From assembly GCF_001939735.1 (NCBI RefSeq), contig NZ_MJIL01000071.1:1-43864 (forward strand): a stretch of 43,864 nt of DNA. The letters are read 5' to 3'. The stretch's first letter is position 1. Each line of letters starts with the position of its first letter. Positions 29,151-38,823 of this stretch are shown here, in pieces. The DNA comes from Photobacterium proteolyticum. Its GTDB lineage: Bacteria > Pseudomonadota > Gammaproteobacteria > Enterobacterales > Vibrionaceae. The notes beneath the pieces were generated by a model. It was not told the DNA's origin. It did not search any database and was given only the letters and a program-made list of their open reading frames with translations. The position numbers and the translations under genes were made by a program.

Positions 29151-29176
29151 AAAAGTAAACACAATCGTTTACTTTT
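29151..29176. promoter_or_regulatory. TetR operator B (regulator side)
   Basis: AAAAGTAAAC-N6-GTTTACTTTT, perfect 10-bp arms, 21 bases before the TetR start. Size and symmetry fit binding by a TetR dimer and predict autoregulation. Confidence 0.8.
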
Positions 29177-29197
29177 ATATTCATCAATGGTGCTGAA

Positions 29198-29809
29198 ATG
29201 GTTAAAGTCGCTGAAATAAAAAAAGAAAATATTATTCTTGCTGCAATTGATATTTTCACTGAAAAAGGACTGGAGCAGGCGAGTATGGAAGCCATTTCGA
29301 AAAAGGCCGAAGTCTCAAAACGTACGCTCTACAAATACTACCCAACCAAGGAAAGTCTATTTAGCGCCATTATTGAGCGCTTGTTATCCAATGTCAGTGT
29401 GGTTAGCCAGATCCCTTTCAACCCAGAGGTGCCAGTCAAAGCCCAACTCACTGCGATGGCGCGCAAAAAAGTTGAGCTCCTGTGCTGTCCGCACTTTATC
29501 TCACTGGCCAGGATGGTGCTTTCTGAATGTATGAGCTCCAGTGATTCCGCCACACTCATGTTGGAAAAGGTACAAAACCTAGAAGGCCAGCATGGGCTGA
29601 CCAAATGGATCGAACAAGGGGTTGCTGCAGGAAAACTTGATATCGAGTATCCGGAAGTTGCAGCAGAACAGTTTACCGCAGCCCTGAAATCCACAATCTT
29701 CTGGCCGCAGATACTTGTTCACCTGCCCCCTGCTAGCCAGCATGAACGGGAAATTGCAATCGAAATGGCCGTAGCGCAGTTTCTTAGTGCCTATCTCAAA
29801 GACGAATAA
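29198..29809 (+). CDS. TetR-family repressor
   Basis: 203 residues. N-terminal TetR helix-turn-helix (IILAAIDIFTEKGLEQASMEAISKKAEVSKRTLYKYYPTKESLF, about 11-54), followed by an all-helical ligand domain resembling AefR-type regulators (HFISLARMVLSE, FTAALKSTIFWPQIL). Divergent from the MBL-fold hydrolase with two 26-bp palindromes in the 108-base shared region, so it most likely represses that gene and itself. The ligand is unknown. Terminated by a strong hairpin 12 bases after the stop. Confidence 0.9.
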   Translation: MVKVAEIKKENIILAAIDIFTEKGLEQASMEAISKKAEVSKRTLYKYYPTKESLFSAIIERLLSNVSVVSQIPFNPEVPVKAQLTAMARKKVELLCCPHFISLARMVLSECMSSSDSATLMLEKVQNLEGQHGLTKWIEQGVAAGKLDIEYPEVAAEQFTAALKSTIFWPQILVHLPPASQHEREIAIEMAVAQFLSAYLKDE

Positions 29810-29820
29810 TCCGCTTATAT

Positions 29821-29854
29821 AAATAACCAGTTCAGCTGTGAACTGGTTATTTTA
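29821..29854 (+). terminator. Rho-independent terminator after the TetR gene
   Basis: Perfect 14-bp stem AAATAACCAGTTCA/TGAACTGGTTATTT (29821-29834/29840-29853) around a 5-base loop or less, with U-rich ending. AT-rich on the outside, so it may work in both directions. Confidence 0.85.
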
Positions 29855-30343
29855 TAAAAACAACAACACTTACTGTAAAAAACGCACAACGCCACAAACT
29901 TGAAACAATTAACTCATATTTCGAAAATCACCATTGAATATTACCGAAGTAGAAACTTTCATTAAAATATTCACTAATGAATATTCGATATAATTCATAA
30001 TTACAAAAGGAATACCCATATATAATGTATGGGTATATGAAAATTCATCTATCTTCGAATATTTGATCTGCTTTCAAATTCTTTTGATAAATATGTAGAT
30101 ATGCTCCCAGATTATGGGAATTGCGTGCTGTATCCTCGGCACAAAATCGATATTGAATAAATGCGCATTTGGCATTACAGACTCAGTTGTCATCGACTCC
30201 ATGATCGGATTTAGTATTACCGCTATCCCACTGATCATCAATGAAAACTCATACCTCTAACCTATATCGTTATCTCTTAAGACCCTACCTATAGCTTTCT
30301 TAAGAAATAGCCATTCAACCAGGTCATCAGAAGGAGTGTAAGC
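29855..30343. other. AT-rich gap before the second chemoreceptor
   Basis: About 490 bases. I see no convincing gene; a 48-codon frame at 30114-30260 is discussed among rejected items. The right end holds the RBS AAGGAG of the chemoreceptor. Confidence 0.5.
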
Positions 30344-32251
30344 TTGAACCTCACAATTAGAAACAAGGCAATACTAGCTACAGTAACTGCAGCTTTAGTG
30401 ATCATCACTGCGATGGGTGCGTATTCCTTTAATTCAAGCTGGAACATTCTTATCGATAAAACGTTCCAGCGCGAACTACCCGCAGTGTTAGGCGAAGTAA
30501 GCAATGATTTAAATGCTCAACTCAATGTCCCCGTCACTGCTTCACAAGTACTCGCCTTATCCCCTTTATTTATTCATTACTCCAGCGACACCTCAAAACA
30601 AAAAATAGCCACATACCTTTCCGACGTTAGAACAGAATTTAATGCTATCACCTCTTATTTTATTTCTGCCGACGACTATACCTACTATACGCCGGCAGGA
30701 ATTTTAAAAACCATGAGTGATACAGCCTCTGCCGATCAGTGGTTTCACCAGTTTATGAAATCTAACAAGCCGTTCGAACTGTCTATTGATACCGAGGGTG
30801 CCACAGGTATTCCAACCATGTTCGTTAACTACGCGGTCATGAACAATGGGCGGCGTATTGGTGTTGCCGGTATCGGACTCACCCTCGACAAGGTTACCGA
30901 GCTTATTAGCCAATTTCGTATCGGTGATAGCGGCATTGTCTTTCTGGTCGATGATCAGGGCATTATCAAGGTACACCCGCAAAAGCAGCTGGTTGGACAA
31001 TCTCTGTCTGCATTGGGAATACACGACTTTAGCGCCTTGCTGAGTACCGAGAAATCTACCGTCCGCGAAATGGACATTGCCGGTAGCCCGCAGATTATTG
31101 GTGGCAAAGCACTGCCGGGCATAGGCTGGACGCTGATCACCCAGGTGCCGAGGCAAGAAGTCTTAGCCTATCTCAACAGCTTTAGTTTCAATATGATCAT
31201 TATGGGGTTGGTCATTGCTGTTATCTTTATTCCTCTGTCCGCCTGGTCGATCAACCGACTGCTATCGCCTTTTGTACATGTTGCCCAGCTGCTGGAAAAT
31301 ATAGGCAAAGGAGGTGGCGATTTAACCCAGCGGCTTGATGACTCACGCCATGACGAAGTCGGGCAAATTGCTCGGGGGTATAACCAGTTTGTACAATACC
31401 TAAGCCAGTTGCTCCAGAATGTGTCCGATACCGGAAAAGAAATTTCAGCATCGATTGAGAATGTTGACCAGCTTGCCTGCTCTATGGAACAGGAAATCAA
31501 GCAACAAACCAGCAAAATTGAACAAGTAGCCACGGCAATACACGAGATGGGGGCAAGCTCAGACGAAATCGCCCAAAGTGCCGATGGCGCAGCTACCAGT
31601 GCCGCTTCAGCTTCCGAGGCGATTACGACCGGCCATCAGTCAGTTACCGCCACCTATGAAAGCGTCGAAAACATGAACAAGCAGCTGAGCGATACCGATG
31701 AGGTCGTGGCGCAGCTCGCTCAGGATGCTAATTCTATCGATACCGTGCTTGATGTAATAAGCGGTGTTTCCGAACAGACCAACTTGCTGGCACTCAATGC
31801 AGCCATTGAGGCGGCCCGCGCTGGCGAGCAGGGGCGCGGCTTTGCTGTTGTTGCCGACGAAGTCAGAACCCTGGCCTCCAGAAGCCAGAGCTCGACAGAA
31901 GAGATCCGCGTTATTATTGATAAGCTGCAAAAACGCACCGATGCGGTGGTCAATGCAATAGCAACCAGTGCTGAGCTGGGCAAAAACTGTCAGACAGAAG
32001 CGTCTCACTCTGAGCAGCAACTCACGGCAATTTCTACCAACGTCAGCGAGATGAATGCCATCAACATGCAAATCGCTTCTGCCACCAGCCAGCAGTCGAG
32101 TGTGATTAATGAGATCTCTCCCCATGTCACCAGCATTGCAGAAATCGCACGCCAAAGTGATGCCATGGTTGAGCAGACCGCAAGAGACTGCCACCAGCTA
32201 AAACAAAAAGCCGATCACCTCTCCGGCCTGGTCAGTCAGTTTAAGTTTTAA
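30344..32251 (+). CDS. Methyl-accepting chemotaxis protein, dCache type
   Basis: 635 residues. TTG start with AAGGAG seven bases upstream. The topology is the usual one: TM1 (about 8-30, [21 protein letters not shown]), periplasmic double-Cache sensor (about 35-275, with [37 protein letters not shown] and [18 protein letters not shown]), TM2 (about 283-303), HAMP (about 304-360) and a signalling domain with tip [40 protein letters not shown] sequence near residues 475-510. The ligand is unknown; the FVNYAV and DQWF features recall Cache domains for amines or amino acids but I cannot assign one. A single-gene unit. Confidence 0.92.
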   Translation: MNLTIRNKAILATVTAALVIITAMGAYSFNSSWNILIDKTFQRELPAVLGEVSNDLNAQLNVPVTASQVLALSPLFIHYSSDTSKQKIATYLSDVRTEFNAITSYFISADDYTYYTPAGILKTMSDTASADQWFHQFMKSNKPFELSIDTEGATGIPTMFVNYAVMNNGRRIGVAGIGLTLDKVTELISQFRIGDSGIVFLVDDQGIIKVHPQKQLVGQSLSALGIHDFSALLSTEKSTVREMDIAGSPQIIGGKALPGIGWTLITQVPRQEVLAYLNSFSFNMIIMGLVIAVIFIPLSAWSINRLLSPFVHVAQLLENIGKGGGDLTQRLDDSRHDEVGQIARGYNQFVQYLSQLLQNVSDTGKEISASIENVDQLACSMEQEIKQQTSKIEQVATAIHEMGASSDEIAQSADGAATSAASASEAITTGHQSVTATYESVENMNKQLSDTDEVVAQLAQDANSIDTVLDVISGVSEQTNLLALNAAIEAARAGEQGRGFAVVADEVRTLASRSQSSTEEIRVIIDKLQKRTDAVVNAIATSAELGKNCQTEASHSEQQLTAISTNVSEMNAINMQIASATSQQSSVINEISPHVTSIAEIARQSDAMVEQTARDCHQLKQKADHLSGLVSQFKF

Positions 32252-32276
32252 TACCTGACTATATCTCTCAGACATA

Positions 32277-32304
32277 GAAAAGCCCCCCAGTATCGTGGGG
32301 GGCT
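32277..32304. terminator. Bidirectional terminator between convergent genes
   Basis: Stem AGCCCCCCA/TGGGGGGCT (32281-32289/32296-32304) with a 6-base loop. On the minus strand it is followed by TTTT, so it best serves the 87-residue membrane-protein gene; on the plus strand only GAGTTT follows. Confidence 0.8.
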
Positions 32305-32360
32305 GAGTTTGATTCGGACCAGTTTAACACGTACCAAACGTCATTTGGCAAAGCAGATAG

Positions 32361-32624
32361 CTACTTCTTGTTTCGTAATTCCGCCATGCCATCGACGCCG
32401 GATTTCGCAACCGTCTTACCGATTTCACTCAGATCCGCCGCGTCCTCATCGTAATTGAAAAAATAAAACATCGCGTTGCCGAAAATAGCAATGGTACAAC
32501 AGGCCATCACTATCATCGGAATTATGCCCAATATGTTCAATTCCATTAGGACAAAACTAACCAGCATTACAATGGCATTCATGACCATTGCGAATAACTT
32601 CTTTTTCTTATATTGCGTCATCAT
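32361..32624 (-). CDS. Small inner-membrane protein, unknown
   Basis: 87 residues (86 from the second ATG, which has the better distance to GAGG). A lysine-rich start (QYKKKKLF), two hydrophobic segments (about 11-31 and 34-55) and an acidic soluble tail (NYDEDAADLSEIGKTVAKSG). By the positive-inside rule, both ends are cytoplasmic. I do not recognise the family. It lies between the chemoreceptor terminator and the RND pump gene, 68 bases downstream of the latter's stop, and could be co-transcribed with the pump. Confidence 0.65.
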   Translation of the reverse strand: MMTQYKKKKLFAMVMNAIVMLVSFVLMELNILGIIPMIVMACCTIAIFGNAMFYFFNYDEDAADLSEIGKTVAKSGVDGMAELRNKK

Positions 32625-32692
32625 TACACCTCGGTGCTTTCACCGCACCCTTTGTTACCTCGCATCTATAAGCAATGAATACCATATCAGTT

Positions 32693-35600
32693 TTACGCAA
32701 ATGTCGACCCGGTTCGCATTTGTTGGCTTTCTTCTGTGTCGCAGACCTTCATGCTTCGACTAAAAAATGTCAGATACAGACACGGGATAACAATCAGAAC
32801 TACGGGCAGAGAGAACAACAGGCCATAGCCTAAGGTGAGCGACATCGGCCCCATATAGACATCAGTTCCACCCACGCCATACGCCAGAGGAAGCAACCCG
32901 GCTACCGTTGTCATTGACGTGAGTACTATCGGTCTCAAACGACTTGTCGAAGCGTCGACTATCGCTTCAAGCACAACCTTGCCTTCCGCTCTCAGCTCGT
33001 TGATCCGGTTTATCAACACCAACGAGTTGTTCACGACCACTCCTGTCATACCGAGCACACCGATGAGTGCAAAAAGAGACAATGGCTGCATATGAACAAA
33101 AAGTGCCATTAACGAGGCTGCAATGGCAAACGGGATAACGGCCATCACCAGCATGGGTTGCAGCAAAGAACCGAACATCACAGCCAGGACGAAATAAATC
33201 CCTATGATGGCCGCCGGAAAGGCCACGACGAAACCACTCATGGTCTCATTGGTATTTTCAGCCTCACCACCGATTTCCACCTTCACCGAGGCCGGTATTT
33301 TGCCTTCTAGCGCCTGCGTTAGCGTTTGACTAATCATGGTTGGTGTCAACTCTTGATCCGTAATTTGCGATGTTACAATCACCTGACGCTCGCCATTGTA
33401 GTGCTGGATCTGGCGCGGTACGTCAATGTGCTCCACTTTTGCCAATCGACTCAATGGCACCTGAGCGCCATTCGCCGTGTATACCTTCGTTGTGCTCAGA
33501 CGCTGAATGTTGCGGTATTGCGCATCCATCAGCACTCGCATTTCAATTTCCTGATCACCTAGCCAGGTCGATGTTACCGTCTCGCCCTCAAAAGCAATTC
33601 GCAGCGTCGTTGCCAAGTCAGCCACAGTCAGATTGTAACGAGCCAGCCATTCATATTGAGGCATAATTTGTAACTGAGGATCTTTCAACGCTTCACTGTT
33701 AGTCACCTTATTAAGACCTGATTGCCGGTTAAGCCAGTCCGTGACCTGTACTACGGCTTCTTCTCGCTCTGATTGATTACCTCCTAGCACCCTTATTTCG
33801 ACTGGCTCACCCGGTGGTGGCCCACCGGCATCGATCGACAGCTTGACGAAGGAGAGCTCATCCACCGTCTCTAGCTGTTGATTTAACTCAACAAGGATCT
33901 CTTCGGCACTGCGTTCACGCTGCTCAAAACTCGATAACACAATCAACCCCGATGTCGCAGGGCTGCTATAGGTCAGCTGATAGCTCACCAATTCATTATC
34001 CGATAGCGCCTGGATAGCCTGCTCAAGCTGGAAATGTGCTGCTTTGACATCATCCAGAGGTGTCCCCGGCGTTACCTCAGTGTAAACTTCAATATATTTA
34101 GCCGCCTCAGAAGGGAAAATATCCAGCTTCAGTGTCGTAGCCAGCCAACCGCTAGTTCCCAGCATCAGCATTGCCACCAACAAGACACTCTTTTTATAGT
34201 TCAGACAACCCGCCAGTAACCGGGTATAAGCTGAGGTAACGGACTGAAAGCGATCAGGACGGGAAGCTTTCTGCTCGGTACTCTTGAGCGAGTTGGCCAA
34301 ATGTGCCGGCAAAGTAAACGTACATTCAGATAACGAGAACAACAGCGCAGCAATCACCGTTAAGGGGATCACGATAACCGCCTTGCCCATGGTGCCGGGA
34401 ATAAAGAACATCGGAATAAAGACCAAAGCCGTGGTCGTCAGGCTTGCCATAATCGGCTTTATCACCTTTCGGGTTCCGTCAATGGCGGCCTCCAGCGCCC
34501 TTTTACCCTTTTCTTTCTCTTGGTAAATACTCTCGGCAATAATCACGGAGTCGTCCACAATAATACCGATCACCAGCAGCAGTGCCGATAAGGTGATACT
34601 GTCGAGGTTCATACCTAAAAACGGTAAAATAGCCATCACGCCCAGCACACAAAACGGAATCGAGACCGCTACCCAAAATGCAATTTGACGCTTGAGGATC
34701 AAGCTCAGCACCAGCAACACCAATATCAACCCGATCCCGCCGTTGATCGAGACAATCGTGAACTTATCGCTCATGTCATCAGCCAGATTCAAGCCAATCT
34801 CAAAACGATATTGATCGCCTAAGCGCTGCTGCTCGGCATTTATCAGTGCTTTGATGCTATCAATCGTGGCAATAATGTCAGCACTGGCGCTATTGGTCAC
34901 AGAAAATAAAATCGCCGACTGACCATTAATCACCGCTTGCTCGGTCGCTTTCTCAAAGGTGTCGGTGACAGTCGCAATGTCCGCCAGACGAACCAGGCCA
35001 CCCGATGGCAATACCCTGATCACCAGTTGCCCCAGCTCTGCTACCGACTGGATTTGCGTCATGGTTACAATGCGCTGCTCGCTGTCCCACGATTCCACCA
35101 CCCCGCCGGATAGCGACAGGTTTCGGCTATTGACCGCATTGATCACGTCATCAAAAGTCAACTGGTAGCGACTGACTTTTTCGGGGTCGACCTCAATCCA
35201 GAACTCACGTTCGTTGAACCCCGTCATGGTCACACTACCCACACCGGAGAGACTTTTTAGCGCTTTTTCCAGTGACCGGGAGTAAGACTGCAACTCGGCA
35301 TATTCGCCATCATGGCTCACACCGAACGTCATCACTTCGAACGCGGATGTACTGCGCTGTTCGACCACTGGCGGATTGGTAATATCCTTGGGCAAACTCT
35401 TCACACGATCGACCGCTTGCTGAATATCGCGCAAAACTTTGGTGATATCGGCCGCCTCATCCACCTCGATGGAGATATGAGAAACACCTTCCGTCGATTG
35501 CGACGTATATTTCCTGATCCCCTGAACGGACTTGAGCTCCTTTTCAATCTGATTGGTAATGTTCAGCTCAATATCCTGCGCCGTCGCCCCCGGATACTGC

Positions 35601-35749
35601 GTGGTAATATCCACTTCTTCAAATGCAATATCCGGCAGTTCCTGGAGCTTCAGCATGCTCAAAGAAGCCATACCGACCATCAATACCATCACCGTCAAAA
35701 TACGGGCGAGAAAACTCCTGCGAGCAAAATAGGCAATTAATCCCTGCAT
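32693..35749 (-). CDS. RND efflux pump, inner-membrane permease
   Basis: 1018 residues, normal for the AcrB/HAE-1 superfamily. TM1 near 13-33, periplasmic porter segments (PGATAQDIELNITNQIEKEL, GVGSVTMTGFNEREFWIEVDPEK), TM2-6 with the proton-relay Asp pair in GIIVDDSVIIAESIYQE, a second porter half (GEPVEIRVLGG), and TM8-12. In TM10 the AcrB-type K940 position reads N in GVVVNNSLVLINRI, a variant seen in some RND branches. Pumps drugs, bile-like compounds or metabolites to the outside with the adaptor encoded 11 bases upstream. No TolC-like outer-membrane gene is linked. Start MQGLIAYFARR. Confidence 0.93.
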   Translation of the reverse strand: MQGLIAYFARRSFLARILTVMVLMVGMASLSMLKLQELPDIAFEEVDITTQYPGATAQDIELNITNQIEKELKSVQGIRKYTSQSTEGVSHISIEVDEAADITKVLRDIQQAVDRVKSLPKDITNPPVVEQRSTSAFEVMTFGVSHDGEYAELQSYSRSLEKALKSLSGVGSVTMTGFNEREFWIEVDPEKVSRYQLTFDDVINAVNSRNLSLSGGVVESWDSEQRIVTMTQIQSVAELGQLVIRVLPSGGLVRLADIATVTDTFEKATEQAVINGQSAILFSVTNSASADIIATIDSIKALINAEQQRLGDQYRFEIGLNLADDMSDKFTIVSINGGIGLILVLLVLSLILKRQIAFWVAVSIPFCVLGVMAILPFLGMNLDSITLSALLLVIGIIVDDSVIIAESIYQEKEKGKRALEAAIDGTRKVIKPIMASLTTTALVFIPMFFIPGTMGKAVIVIPLTVIAALLFSLSECTFTLPAHLANSLKSTEQKASRPDRFQSVTSAYTRLLAGCLNYKKSVLLVAMLMLGTSGWLATTLKLDIFPSEAAKYIEVYTEVTPGTPLDDVKAAHFQLEQAIQALSDNELVSYQLTYSSPATSGLIVLSSFEQRERSAEEILVELNQQLETVDELSFVKLSIDAGGPPPGEPVEIRVLGGNQSEREEAVVQVTDWLNRQSGLNKVTNSEALKDPQLQIMPQYEWLARYNLTVADLATTLRIAFEGETVTSTWLGDQEIEMRVLMDAQYRNIQRLSTTKVYTANGAQVPLSRLAKVEHIDVPRQIQHYNGERQVIVTSQITDQELTPTMISQTLTQALEGKIPASVKVEIGGEAENTNETMSGFVVAFPAAIIGIYFVLAVMFGSLLQPMLVMAVIPFAIAASLMALFVHMQPLSLFALIGVLGMTGVVVNNSLVLINRINELRAEGKVVLEAIVDASTSRLRPIVLTSMTTVAGLLPLAYGVGGTDVYMGPMSLTLGYGLLFSLPVVLIVIPCLYLTFFSRSMKVCDTEESQQMRTGSTFA

Positions 35750-35760
35750 GATCCTGACCT

Positions 35761-36552
35761 TTAGAATTGATTGTTAGAAGCAGTAAGGTTCGCCGGTGTT
35801 GTCGATGCATGGATTGACATCCCGGGCTTGAACAGGTGATTGGGATTATTGATTTCTACCTCAACAGGATATGCAAAGGTAACCGGATCAATTTCCACGC
35901 CGATACGCTTGATGGAAGAGCGGACTTTGAGTTCGGGATTCGCCTCTGCCCACACTTCAACTTCCTGTCCGACACGGAGCTTTCCGATATCATATTCACT
36001 GGCTAACAAACGTACGTTAAGCACATCAATATTGACGACCTGATACAGCAAGTCTCCCTGACTAACCCAGGCACCGTCTTCCACCGAACGATTAATAATA
36101 TAGCCATCCATATCGGCGCTAATTCGGGTACTCGCTAAATCGAGCAGGGCTTTTTTCAGCTCGATTTGAGCCAGTGCCACCGCCGCTTTGGCTGCCTCAA
36201 AGTCCGCAACGGCAATATCGAGTTCATTCTGTGAAAGGCTATTTTTGTTTCTCAGTTCACGATACCGGTTGTAGAGAGATTGCTTAATAGACAGATCCGC
36301 CCTGACCAAAGCAAGGTTAGCCTTTTGCTTGCTGACCTCCAGTTCGAAGTCCTGCGCTTTAATTTCGGCCAGCACGCTACCTTGCGAGACTAGCGACCCG
36401 GTCTCAAACTCTGACATCTCGACCATACCGCTAATTTCAGAAACCACATTGATCATATTTTTACTCTTGGTGTGGCCGATCAGATCCACCGCAAATACAG
36501 GCGTTGATAGCAAGGCAACAGTTAAGCCTGTAGCAATCAAACTCTTTTTCAT
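35761..36552 (-). CDS. RND efflux pump, periplasmic adaptor
   Basis: 263 residues from the ATG at 36552 (GAGGG eight bases upstream; the frame open to 36630 adds no signal peptide and runs into the promoter). Signal peptide about 1-21 (TPVFA). Half-lipoyl motif SGMVEMSEFETGSLVSQGSVLAEI, coiled-coil hairpin (about 75-150), second half-lipoyl DMDGYIINRSVEDGAWVSQGDLL, then a short beta-barrel. It is shorter than AcrA (about 370-397) because the membrane-proximal domain is mostly missing. First gene of the pump operon, divergent from its likely two-component regulator. Confidence 0.88.
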   Translation of the reverse strand: MKKSLIATGLTVALLSTPVFAVDLIGHTKSKNMINVVSEISGMVEMSEFETGSLVSQGSVLAEIKAQDFELEVSKQKANLALVRADLSIKQSLYNRYRELRNKNSLSQNELDIAVADFEAAKAAVALAQIELKKALLDLASTRISADMDGYIINRSVEDGAWVSQGDLLYQVVNIDVLNVRLLASEYDIGKLRVGQEVEVWAEANPELKVRSSIKRIGVEIDPVTFAYPVEVEINNPNHLFKPGMSIHASTTPANLTASNNQF

Positions 36553-36604
36553 GACGATAACCCTCGATTGTCGATGGATTAAGTCTGAGGGCAAATATGT
36601 CAAG

Positions 36605-36655
36605 TTTTTGTCGACGGGTCGAATTGACAAAAATTCGACAAATAGTTGCTACTAT
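36605..36655. promoter_or_regulatory. Divergent pump / two-component promoter with repeated GACAAA boxes
   Basis: Two direct repeats spaced 11 bp, TTGACAAAAAT (36624-36634) and TCGACAAATAG (36635-36645), with a third copy inverted at 36605-36614 (GTTTTTGTCGA region). Tandem boxes one helical turn apart are typical for OmpR-family regulators. An extended -10, TGCTACTAT (36647-36655), points toward the response-regulator gene. Confidence 0.5.
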
Positions 36656-36710
36656 AGGAACCAGAAAACAGAGACCAGATAACATTCACTTCCGAAATTA
36701 CCGAGGCAAC

Positions 36711-37391
36711 ATGCTGACTAACAAACAGATATTAATCGTTGAAGATAATGACGAGTTGCAAGGTATTCTGGCCGACTTTCTGGAAGTCAAAGGAGCAGAC
36801 GTTGATTTTGCCGCCAATGGCGAACGAGGCCTCAAGCTCGCAATCGAAAACGAGTTCGACGCCATTATTCTTGACGTGATGATGCCCAAAAAAGACGGTT
36901 TGCAGGTCGCAAGAGAGCTCCGGGAACAAGGATGTACAACGCCTATCCTGATGCTGACAGCATTGAACGGCAAAGAAGACTTACTCAACGGCTATCAAAG
37001 CGGTATTGATGATTTTGTGACCAAACCCTTTGATTTTCAGGAGCTGGAAGTTCGCCTCTGCGCCATTATCAAACGATATCGCGGAGAAGTCGCCAGCTCC
37101 ATCATTCAATTCGGCAACTTGAAAATAGACCAAAACTCACACCTGGTGACCCGTGAGAGTGTTGAGTTGACCGTCACCCCGGTGATGTACCAAATTCTCA
37201 CCATGCTCGTCAAAGCTGCGCCTGAGGTTGTCTCACGCGAAACACTTATCCATGCTATCTGGGGTGAAGACTCGCCCGATAGAGATCTCCTGCGCGGCCA
37301 TATCTATTTATTGCGCAATGTGCTAGATAAGCCTTTCAAGAAAGCTATGTTGGTCACAGTACCAAAATTTGGCTTTCGGCTAGAAGAGTAA
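36711..37391 (+). CDS. OmpR-family response regulator
   Basis: 226 residues from the ATG at 36711 (GAGG just upstream; the frame open from 36597 runs through the promoter). Receiver domain with acidic pocket E11-D12, phospho-acceptor D55 (LDVMMP), T83 and K105 (VTKPF). C-terminal winged helix (about 130-226; VTPVMYQILTMLVKAAPEVVSRETLIHAIWGED, RGHIYLLRNVLDKPF). Pairs with the histidine kinase five bases downstream. The divergent RND pump is the obvious target. Confidence 0.93.
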   Translation: MLTNKQILIVEDNDELQGILADFLEVKGADVDFAANGERGLKLAIENEFDAIILDVMMPKKDGLQVARELREQGCTTPILMLTALNGKEDLLNGYQSGIDDFVTKPFDFQELEVRLCAIIKRYRGEVASSIIQFGNLKIDQNSHLVTRESVELTVTPVMYQILTMLVKAAPEVVSRETLIHAIWGEDSPDRDLLRGHIYLLRNVLDKPFKKAMLVTVPKFGFRLEE

Positions 37392-37396
37392 TCAAG

Positions 37397-38656
37397 ATGT
37401 TCAAATTCTTTCATGGTAATACGATTAAAGACGTCAAAACCAGGTTACTATTCATCTTTTCCAGCATCGCATTGACCTCAACCTTTCTGGCCTTTTTCCC
37501 TTTCTCTTTATATTTGGTGATCAATGAAGATAACCAGGTTGCTCAGCATTTGGCATCCTTCGAACAAATTGCCACAGAACATTACGCCCTAATACAGAAT
37601 GACTTCGCTCAGCTCAGCCCGCATGTAAACGCTTATTACAATGAAGCGGCCCTACCTGATAGAATTAAACAACTAATGCCCTTCACTGAAAATGTCATCA
37701 CCCGACATCGTCCGTATGATGAAGATGGCTTTATCATTTTCCATACAAGCTTCATCGATCTTCAGGGTAAAAAAACACCGCTCTATCTGACGATTGACGC
37801 ACTGGCTATCGAGTTTGGCGATGACGGCTGGTACGTACTCATGCTGATATCATTTGCACTAATGATATTTTTAATTACGTTCTTGCGCTTCTCCCTGCAA
37901 CGGATGTTCGATGGATTAATGTCACCCGTCATGGAGCTTAGCCACCAGCTACAACACAATCATAATGACGAATTTTCAGTCTCGGAGCGTTCGATTGACG
38001 AGTTGCAAACCCTTACCAAGCATTTGAACGAATACAAACAAATGAAAGAGCGCCTCGCCAGACAGGAGCTGATGTTCGCCAAATATGCCAGCCACGAGCT
38101 AAAAACCCCCATCGCCATCGTACTTGGCGCCGCGAATCTCCAGGGAATGAAGGACGATCCGGTGTTTCAGGCCAAGCAACGGGAGCGTATTCTCGTTGCG
38201 GCCACGAACATGCATGCAACCGTTGAGGTTTTGCTGAATATAGTGAAACAAGAAAATGCCAGCGAAGCGGGCACCATGAGAGTGGTTAGTGAGAATGAGA
38301 TACCGCTGGATAAATTCCGTGCCAAACTCAAAGACGGGGTAAAGCTAAACTTTGCGATCGACCCCGAAACCCAGCTCAACCTGCCCGAGCCGGTGCTGGC
38401 AATGCTCCTCAAAAACCTGGTTAATAATGCAATTCGCTTTACCCGGCAGGGGCACATCACCATCCATATTGATAACCACACCATCAGCGTGACTGATACC
38501 GGATGCGGCCTGACAGGCAGCACCGAAACCGAGCACGGCCTCGGACTTCTTATCGTCAAGCGTTTGTGCCAAAGCTATGGCTGGGGCTTTGAGCTAAAGT
38601 CAAACCCGAAGCAGGGATGTACAGCAACATTACGTTTACTGATAAACCCGAGCTAA
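37397..38656 (+). CDS. Sensor histidine kinase
   Basis: 419 residues. TM1 (about 17-41), a short periplasmic sensor of about 100 residues (about 43-144), TM2 (about 145-163), a linker/HAMP-like segment, HisKA with H233 in ASHELKTPIA, and HATPase_c with N344 in NLVNNAIRF, VTDTGCGL and GLGLLIVKRL. Starts 5 bases after the response regulator, so the two are co-transcribed. The signal is unknown; its neighbour, the RND pump, suggests envelope stress or a toxic compound. Confidence 0.93.
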   Translation: MFKFFHGNTIKDVKTRLLFIFSSIALTSTFLAFFPFSLYLVINEDNQVAQHLASFEQIATEHYALIQNDFAQLSPHVNAYYNEAALPDRIKQLMPFTENVITRHRPYDEDGFIIFHTSFIDLQGKKTPLYLTIDALAIEFGDDGWYVLMLISFALMIFLITFLRFSLQRMFDGLMSPVMELSHQLQHNHNDEFSVSERSIDELQTLTKHLNEYKQMKERLARQELMFAKYASHELKTPIAIVLGAANLQGMKDDPVFQAKQRERILVAATNMHATVEVLLNIVKQENASEAGTMRVVSENEIPLDKFRAKLKDGVKLNFAIDPETQLNLPEPVLAMLLKNLVNNAIRFTRQGHITIHIDNHTISVTDTGCGLTGSTETEHGLGLLIVKRLCQSYGWGFELKSNPKQGCTATLRLLINPS

Positions 38657-38752
38657 ACTTATGCTTTTGCTTTGTATCCGATGTCTATGTCGAACAAGGG
38701 CGAAAAACAGGTAGCGTTGTACTAACAGCGATTTGATCATGCTACCAGTCCG

Positions 38753-38776
38753 AAAAAAGCCAGCCTTACGGCTGGC
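38753..38776 (-). terminator. Rho-independent terminator of the DUF4397 gene
   Basis: On the minus strand, GCCAGCC-GTAA-GGCTGGC followed by six T (38758-38753). It lies 47 bases after the lipoprotein stop and may also stop read-through from the kinase gene. Confidence 0.9.
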
Positions 38777-38823
38777 AACGGTTGGCTCGAACAGATAACA
38801 CTTCAAACTATGTATTGTGTCGT

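Noticed and set aside
30114..30260. 48-codon hydrophobic frame starting MGIACCILGTK
   Set aside because: No recognisable RBS, no known family and AT-rich surroundings; probably chance.
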